From contig JASCIV010000374.1 in NCBI GenBank assembly GCA_030374735.1, positions 1 through 22,383 of the forward strand: a stretch of 22,383 nucleotides of DNA, given 5' to 3'. This DNA is from Gracilaria caudata (Eukaryota; Rhodophyta; Florideophyceae; Gracilariales; Gracilariaceae). The notes under the pieces were generated by a model. That model was not told the origin of the DNA. It ran no database searches and saw nothing but the letters and a program-made list of their open reading frames with translations. The position numbers were made by a program, and so were the translations under genes. This document shows, in pieces, positions 16,500 to 22,383 of the stretch; positions within the stretch are counted from its first letter, which is position 1, and the number at the start of each line of letters is the position of its first letter.

Positions 16500-17393
16500 A
16501 TGAAGGAGATTTGTAGCACGTTTGTATCATCTTTCACGCCAATCAGCGCATACAGGGCCAGTCGGTTTTGCACTTCACCGCCATTATCTCGGAAGCATTC
16601 GTTCGTTCGACGTCCAAGAATCACAGCCGTGATGACCGATAACATTCGTCAACATTCAGATATCAAGCGCTTTTTGCCCGGGCCTCGTTTTAACCAGATC
16701 GTGGTTCACAATGGAGTAGTTTATCTTGCTGGGCAAGTCGCTCGTGGTACAGATGGCTCCGTAGCAGCCCAAACACGTGCAATTCTTGGGAAGATTGATA
16801 CTCTATTGGAACAGTCTGGGACTGATAAGTCTCGTTTGCTCACCACGAACATCTGGATTGCTGACATGTCAAAGTTTTCTGAAATGAATGCCGAGTGGGA
16901 AAAATGGGTGGACAAGGATAACATGCCCGTACGAGCTTGTGTTCAGTCTACTCTAGCTGACGACTCTATCACGGTCGAAATACAAGCCATCGCTGCATTG
17001 CCATCTCCTGCGAAGGTCATCAGCACAGATGAAGCGGCAGCTGCTGTTGGACCTTACAATCAGGGGGTTGTAGTTGACGATGGCACCGTCTACGTTAGTG
17101 GGTGCATCGGCCTCATGCCACGAACAGCAGTCATGGCGGGCGATTCAGTTGAGGAGCAAACAAAGCAAGCGTTGCAGAACTTGAAGGCTATTGTGGAAGC
17201 CGCCGGCGCCACGGTTCATGACATCGTGAAGACTACCATACTGCTTGATGATATAGCTGACTTTGCAGCCGTGAACGCGATCTACTCCAAGTTCTTTGAA
17301 GGTGGACCTGTACCGGCGCGATCCTGTTTTGCCGCCAAACAACTGCCCAAATCGGCTTTGGTTGAAATTGAATGTGTTGCAAAGTTGCAGTGA
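16500..17393 (+). CDS. RIDA: Fused double Rid (YjgF/YER057c/UK114) protein with N-terminal leader
   Basis: 297 residues from the first ATG (16500). Residues 1-44 are rich in Ser, Arg and Thr with few acids, like an organelle-targeting leader. Met45 (base 16632) would give a leaderless form. Domain one (about 45-165) resembles bacterial YoaB-type Rid proteins: VVYLAGQVA, AILGKIDTLLEQSGTDKSRLL, and MPVRACVQSTLADDSITVEI. Domain two (about 174-297) is canonical RidA: GPYNQGVVVDDGTVYVSG, VKTTILLDDIADFAAVN and PARSCFAAKQLPKSALVEIE. Both keep the Arg that in RidA holds the substrate carboxylate. RidA hydrolyses reactive enamine/imine intermediates made by PLP-dependent threonine dehydratase, protecting branched-chain amino acid synthesis and other PLP enzymes. 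Common RidA proteins have a single domain, so two fused, differing domains are unusual. Confidence 0.9.
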   Translation: MKEICSTFVSSFTPISAYRASRFCTSPPLSRKHSFVRRPRITAVMTDNIRQHSDIKRFLPGPRFNQIVVHNGVVYLAGQVARGTDGSVAAQTRAILGKIDTLLEQSGTDKSRLLTTNIWIADMSKFSEMNAEWEKWVDKDNMPVRACVQSTLADDSITVEIQAIAALPSPAKVISTDEAAAAVGPYNQGVVVDDGTVYVSGCIGLMPRTAVMAGDSVEEQTKQALQNLKAIVEAAGATVHDIVKTTILLDDIADFAAVNAIYSKFFEGGPVPARSCFAAKQLPKSALVEIECVAKLQ

Positions 17394-18953
17394 GCGTTCG
17401 AGTCCTTCGCGCGCATTTACATTCTTTTGCAGTTTCTACCCTGTGCTTCAAGATATTGCATTGATGGATTCTGATGTGCTTCGGAAAACCTCTCCGGAAA
17501 ATGTTCCACATCACTGCGGCGTTGAAAATCAAGATTTCTCGAAGTTCTAGAGGTGGGGAACACGAGTTCTGATAAAAGCAAGCGTAATCCTGGTGGTTTC
17601 TTATGCACATAGAGGGCCTTTCCTCTTTCAGCGAAGTATGTGCCCAGTGAATGTTCTTAGTCGAAAGAAAATGAGCTCAATCTACTCTACTTCTTCAGCC
17701 TTCCAGCTGACGCTGTATTGTTAACACTTTACATCTCGTGTAATGCCGCATTGCTTGGTACAGCACGTCTTCGATAACGTTGCGTGTTGCGGAATGTACA
17801 TTAAGGTGTAGCCGGACACGTCGAATCCAGTAAGGGTAGGGTCAACTTACTAGTTGTCCAGAATGAATCAACTTCTATTCCGGTGTTGTGGTGACGAAAT
17901 AGACTTGTAGCATTATTGATGTGGAGCCCTGAGGTTTTTGTTTTGCAAATGGTTGGAGCATAGAAATCAGGCTGTTTTCTGTCAAGAACGCAAAACACAA
18001 CCTCGTCTAAGTACCATGTATCATACTTTGCAGAACCCCCTTAAAAACAAAAGACTCAGAGAAGCTCTTCCGTGTGGTGTTAAATCACTGTATTGTGTCT
18101 GGCCCTACATCATAGCTCCCTGTTAATCGCTGAACGAGTCGCAGGAGTGCTTTTATACCACGTTTCGCACGAGAACGCAGCGATATTGGTCTCAAGATGG
18201 CGACAAAATCGCCCCCAAACTCATGAGATAACACTTTTGCAAGCCAAGAACGGTTGGAAACATGATCATCACACTTTAACGTTTTTGCAAAACTTCTTTT
18301 TACACCTGCAGAGGGCGTGGGGTAATTAATTCGCACGACGTCGTTATCACCGCATCACGTGACTCACTAGCGAAAAGTCGGATCCTTTTGTCTATTATCC
18401 ATCTAAAGATATAATTATTGTATTACATCTGTCTCACGCAATCAAGTTGGAGCGTTGCTGTGCAGCTTAACGTATAACGCTGTCAAGGAAGTACGTGATC
18501 ATCATGACCATGAAATAAATGTAATTATAGTGCTGTACTGATAACATTTGAAACTTTCATGGACGGGAAAAAGGATTTCCTGCATGAGATCTACAGGTGT
18601 ACGGAAAGGTACCTTTGTGTACAAAGCTCGTGAGCAGAAAACGTGAAATGAGTAACATTAATGTTAAGGTTAACGTGGTGAAGGAGCGAAGGTCCTTCGG
18701 TGTAATTCTGGTTTCCGTGAGAGGATAGAGAGAGCGATGATATCGCTGTTCATGAAACCCAAATTTACCGCCTAGTGTTTGGGAGCGTCACAAGGAGTAG
18801 AATTAGCACTCTATCCCCTATATCTTTACTGACTCCCCCTTGAATTGCGTGCTTATGCGAGACTACTGCTCGCATGCTATGGAGATGGCGAAAAACGACA
18901 GAACTGGATCGTCGCAAGAATGGCTTGTGTTGATAGACCAAAACAATGGATAA

Positions 18954-18989
18954 TAGGGTGGAAGCGACCATCTGGCCGCTTCCACTCTA
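18954..18989. repeat. 13-bp imperfect inverted repeat (hairpin)
   Basis: Arms 18954-18966 and 18977-18989 pair over 13 positions with one G-T pair and no mismatch, around a 10-base loop. The core is gtggaagcg / cgcttccac. Confidence 0.65.
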
Positions 18990-20067
18990 GACTACTGCTC
19001 TACTGATTTTCCGTTTGGTCAATTTCCAACCATTGAAAATTCCGAACTAAGGATCTTGAGTTACAGAGGGCTGGGTTGTGCCAAAGGGATATGCTTTCTC
19101 TAATAAGGACGCAGTTTAGAAGACACGGGACGGATTCCAATGTTATTTTGATGGTACGGCAATCAACTTGACGAACTTGAGGCACGTGGCGCTCTCAACT
19201 ATTCGTAAAGGCACCACAATTGTCTCAATCGAATAAAGGGTTAGCGAACGCTACTGCCGTACACTATCTTGAGACCTGCACCAACTACAGTTTACATATT
19301 TCAGAGTTCTTGTAAGAGGAAGGAGGATCAACGGAAGGCATTCTTCGTTTAAGTACAAAGGGTCGCACGAGAAAAAGCTAGCATGTTTTAAATACAAGGG
19401 TACATCCGTTCCAGTGGCGTCACGTGAAGGAGTCCGTCATGCAATCAGTCATTATTGATTATTCGTTTTGCTTTCGATAGTGGCAACCGCAGTAACTTTA
19501 GAACTGTGTTCGTGACTGTCAGGTGACCATGATGGTTCTCACGCGATTGGTGGCTTCTCTGAGAGAAAGCAAATAGGATGATTTGTGGTTTGCCACAATC
19601 AATCTGACCTTCTCACGTGTTAAAGAAAGTACAGAGCATGGATATCGATAATCGTGAGAGAGGAACTCAAGTTCATTAAAGAGTAAGGATAGAAGCTCGA
19701 GTCTGCTTGCCGAAAACTTTGGAAATGAAGCTTCCAAAGCACGAAAGGTGAGGCTTGTTTTCGTAGCGCGTTTTACCCGCATCAGTGAGGGTTAGATTAC
19801 GCAGCATTATAGTAAGGGCTCCTCAAACCGTGCGTTTTGCTGAATACGATGCTGATTCATTGTCTGCGGTACAGTCTAAAGTTACCTTCGTATGTTCCTC
19901 TGAGCTTAGAAGTTCTATGTTATGGAGGCAAAATTTAATTCCGTTCTACCTTTGTGCACCGACGCAGAAACCGATACCGAACCAATACAGCTGCATGAGA
20001 TTAGTGCTCAGAATTGTGTAGATTAATGCGCAAATGCAGGCCCAAAATGAACTTGAGACTGCACAAT

Positions 20068-20108
20068 CAAAAAGCTGCGCAGTTACCTGCAGTGAGCGGC
20101 GCTTTTTG
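20068..20108. repeat. 8-bp inverted repeat around a GC-rich loop
   Basis: caaaaagc (20068-20075) pairs with gctttttg (20101-20108). The 25-base interior can form further short CTGC/GCAG pairs. It is in the gene-poor region with no coding context. Confidence 0.4.
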
Positions 20109-21712
20109 AAATCAAATGGCAGAGGATGAGCGAAGGCGAAGCCATACCGTGCTTTGCGGCAAGCCGCGCAGATTATCTTATATCAAGAAACTGTGATTGT
20201 CATGCGCTGGGCGCAATGGGGCGTTCCCCCACTCAGTCCTGAAGGTTGAAGCATGTCACGTCACGATGAATGCGTCATGCTAGATAGGTACCACATAAAT
20301 GGAAGGCACCACAATTATCGAGGCTTGCGTCGCATGCCTGCTCACAGGTGGCACACAAGACGGTATGAATATTTTTTTCTGGATGGTGTAGCTGTTTGGT
20401 CACGGCCTGTTTTTTGGATGGCTTGAGCCATGAAACGGATTCTGTACCTCTGTGACGGGGCGGGCAGGCCAATTTGATCAAACTCACCACTCAGGCAGAT
20501 CTGCGAGTACTTGTGAGAAAACAAAGCGTCTTTCCTTGTAGCCGATCGCCGAGCCAATCATGAATTCATAAATTGCTTCAAACGATTTTCATTCGTCGTA
20601 GTTCATGCTATTATTATCTGCTCTTTCGTGAGCGGTGAAACGACGCGCACACTCCCACACGAGAGAAGATAGAAACTTTGGAAGTGCGAGCGTTGTGTAT
20701 GCACATTTTGTACGTCTCGTTCCGAAGGTCTCACCAGCTGGCGGAAGGTCAATATTCGTGCTCAAACAAGAAGTGCTGTAAACGTGATGTTCATATCCGG
20801 TGCCGTACAGCAACGTCTCCGGGCTCTATGTAATGGTCAAAATAGGTAAACATATATACTCTTTTAAGGCTATGTGAGAAAAGGAAATTGGGAGACGACT
20901 GGTGAGATGAGAATCTACGTGTGGGCAATAGAAGTATCTTCAGTTCTCTCACGATATGCGTGTAAGGTAAGGTTTAAAGCAGCCTGGGGCGTTTCTGGTG
21001 TTGTGTGTGGTCCACAAAATCAGGGCCGTTCTTAACAATGAGTCTGGAGTCTTGAATAACTAATCAAGATATATTGTCATAGGAAAGAATAAACTGGATT
21101 GACATTATACTTAAAACAAGTCGTTTTGTATGACGTCTCGCGACGATATGGCATCGAAAAGAGAGCATACTGGCTCCGCAAGAGGCGGGTTACAAAAAGC
21201 GCAATGAAAACCGCCGGCTTAGATTGGCGTTCGCGCTCCTCCGTTTCTATCGACAAGCTCATTCGTAGCTCGAGCGCTTGGAAAGCTCAAGTTTTGCGTC
21301 AGGCGTGGAACGACTTTGGTTCGGGTGCAAGTGTCATGAGCACGTGTGACAAAGTAATCACGCTCTTTTTTCGGAAGTTTCCGGCGGTTTTGATTACTTA
21401 TAGTACGCCCAATTCCCATTATTGATACGCTTAGCGTGCTAGAGCTGGTGGAACGCCTGTTTGTTGCTATGATTGGTTCTCAAACAGATAAAAGCGTTTT
21501 AATGTTTCGCATATACACATAATATGTATCTAAATATTTATATGAACGACGAGCAGGTACTAGTAGAGTAACGCATCCAAGATGCCAAAGCTGCTACACT
21601 AAGTGTGCTAATTGAAGCTTAAAACTGTCTCCCGACGAAAAAAGCACCTCCTACATCACAACCCCCACCAGCAGAAAGCGCCTCTTTCGTCTAAGCGCCT
21701 GCGGCCAGGTTC

Positions 21713-22225
21713 TCATCGTCGGTTTCGAGACTGCGAGTGAGAGTGGCGAATACAGCAAGTGGTACAAGCAAACCTTCCAGAACGACTGCAACGCCGGCAA
21801 AAGTAGTTTTCACCTGGGCAAGAACGACACACTGCATCGCCGCAGAACTCACACGACGCAAACATGCAACTGCATCTTAATTGTCTGCGGCAGTGAAGGC
21901 ATCGCACACGAGTGCCAGAATCTGGGGCGCCACATCGTTGGCATAGAGTGGAAGAGGGGCCGAAGTGAAGGTCGGCGGGTTGGCATCGGAAACACTTTCG
22001 CTTGCCCTGGTGGCGCGTCATGGCAGAACATTCATCGCAGTACACTCTGCGACAGACCTCACATTTCTCCAAATTGTCGCAGTTGCGGCAAAAATAATGC
22101 TTGCATACGTCGCAAATGCGGTTGCGGCCTCGGGAACTGTGGCGGGTGCGGTTCCAGGACGAGCCGCAGTTCTCGCACTCGACAATAATTTCGTGCCTGG
22201 AAGTGACGGCGATTGTGGACGACAT
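21713..22225 (-). CDS. Cysteine-rich protein with twelve CxxC pairs (putative multi-zinc protein)
   Basis: 170 residues, intronless, ATG start, 27 cysteines (16%). CxxC pairs begin at residues 17, 38, 46, 55, 63, 78, 95, 109, 125, 133, 143 and 154, plus a CxC at 118. Spacing repeats: CxxC-x4-CxxC-x5-CxxC-x4-CxxC (38-66), then after a break CxxC-x4-CxxC-x6-CxxC-x7-CxxC (125-157), suggesting an internal duplication of a zinc-ribbon or treble-clef unit. There is no signal peptide and the protein is basic (Arg-rich, C-terminus RNRR), so a nuclear or cytosolic zinc-binding role is likely. A RING- or B-box-like arrangement is possible, but the His positions do not fit either clearly. I do not recognise the family. 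The upstream side on this strand is C-rich. Confidence 0.7.
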   Translation of the reverse strand: MSSTIAVTSRHEIIVECENCGSSWNRTRHSSRGRNRICDVCKHYFCRNCDNLEKCEVCRRVYCDECSAMTRHQGKRKCFRCQPADLHFGPSSTLCQRCGAPDSGTRVRCLHCRRQLRCSCMFASCEFCGDAVCRSCPGENYFCRRCSRSGRFACTTCCIRHSHSQSRNRR

Positions 22226-22322
22226 GCGGGGAAGACGAGAATGGGGGAGGGAAGTAGCGAAGAGGTGAAGGTGAGTACGAGGGGTATGGACTGAGTGGGA
22301 TGCTTCTGAGTTGAGAAACGAA

Positions 22323-22353
<31 letters not shown>

Positions 22354-22383
22354 GGGGGGGGGGGGGGCGGGGGGGGGGGGGGG
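22226..22383 (-). promoter_or_regulatory. Upstream region of the Cys-rich gene ending in a poly-G run
   Basis: On the minus strand this is pyrimidine-rich leader sequence like that before the MUB gene. Its outer 61 bases (22323-22383) are G on the plus strand except for A at 22353 and C at 22368. The run may be real (a quadruplex-forming tract) or an artefact at an assembly edge. Confidence 0.45.
22323..22383 (+). repeat. Near-homopolymer G tract at the window edge
   Basis: 59 of 61 bases are G, with single interruptions at 22353 and 22368. Low-complexity sequence at a terminus. Confidence 0.95.

Larger units (their letters stand above)
17394..21712. other. 4.3-kb stretch with no supportable gene
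   Basis: No frame here is both ATG-started and recognisable. The best-looking are a minus frame of 87 codons (19782-19519) and a plus frame downstream of ATG 21204 (74 codons), neither resembling a family. I looked for tRNA B-boxes, U-snRNA signatures, transposon ORFs and long direct repeats and saw none. There are hairpins at 18954-18989 and 20068-20108 and short palindromes (18606-18617, 18653-18666). The first few hundred bases include the 3' end of the Rid mRNA, though I saw no AATAAA close to its stop. Confidence 0.5.

Noticed and set aside
16244..16645. 133-codon minus frame overlapping the Rid start and its leader
   Set aside because: Codon-like look is explained by the pyrimidine-rich plus-strand leader, and no family is recognisable.
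19519..19782. 87-codon ATG-started minus frame
   Set aside because: Length is within chance expectation for this much non-coding DNA and the product resembles nothing.
20083..20090. gttacctg resembling the 5' end of U1 snRNA
   Set aside because: Only the last seven bases agree, and the Sm site and stem-loops of U1 are not there.
21099..21425. 108-codon plus frame
   Set aside because: Its apparent start is TTG. The first ATG (21204) leaves 73 residues with no recognisable family.

Overview
The window is nuclear DNA from a eukaryote, most likely a photosynthetic one. It carries a tocopherol (vitamin E) methyltransferase, a mitochondrial ATP synthase beta subunit with a presequence, core histones H2A and H2B, a type I metacaspase, an exosome subunit, a 60S maturation factor and a prenylated ubiquitin-fold protein. 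Spliceosomal introns are present but sparse: two in the first gene, one in the TRIAP1/Mdm35-like gene, one in the ATP synthase gene. A small-genome alga fits, and a red alga is my best guess from the gene mix, but the sequence does not prove the lineage.

Layout. 1-997: CT-rich leader and a three-exon membrane-anchored ubiquitin-fold (MUB/UBL3) gene with an 8-bp tandem repeat in intron 1. 998-1983: unclear, perhaps another spliced gene. 1984-2270: a two-exon twin-CX9C gene (TRIAP1/Mdm35). 3478-4746 (+) tocopherol methyltransferase, convergent with ATP synthase beta (4809-6542, -). 6941-7576 (+) SAM-domain/DUF202 membrane protein, convergent with exosome subunit MTR3 (7586-8365, -), with the stops only 9 bp apart. 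9092-9472 (-) H2B and 10060-10434 (+) H2A share a divergent promoter holding paired CCAAT boxes. 11382-12599 (+) REI1/ZNF622-like 60S factor, then 12800-14218 (+) type I metacaspase in tandem. 14219-16499 is mostly non-coding, with a strong hairpin and one small spliced candidate. 16500-17393 (+) a fused double Rid protein. 17394-21712 is 4.3 kb with no gene I can support. 21713-22225 (-) a very cysteine-rich protein, followed by a poly-G run to the window edge.

Most of these genes are housekeeping and unrelated in pathway: chromatin (H2A/H2B), RNA decay and ribosome maturation (MTR3, REI1), mitochondrial energy and lipid transport (ATP synthase beta, TRIAP1/Mdm35), plastid antioxidant synthesis (tocopherol methyltransferase) and metabolite repair (Rid). 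The arrangement is compact, with convergent and divergent pairs and short gaps, in the left and middle parts, and sparse on the right. I see no transposon, CRISPR array, tRNA or rRNA. The least ordinary items are the SAM-DUF202 fusion, the Rid-Rid fusion with an apparent targeting leader, the 12-fold CxxC protein, and several long inverted repeats outside genes.
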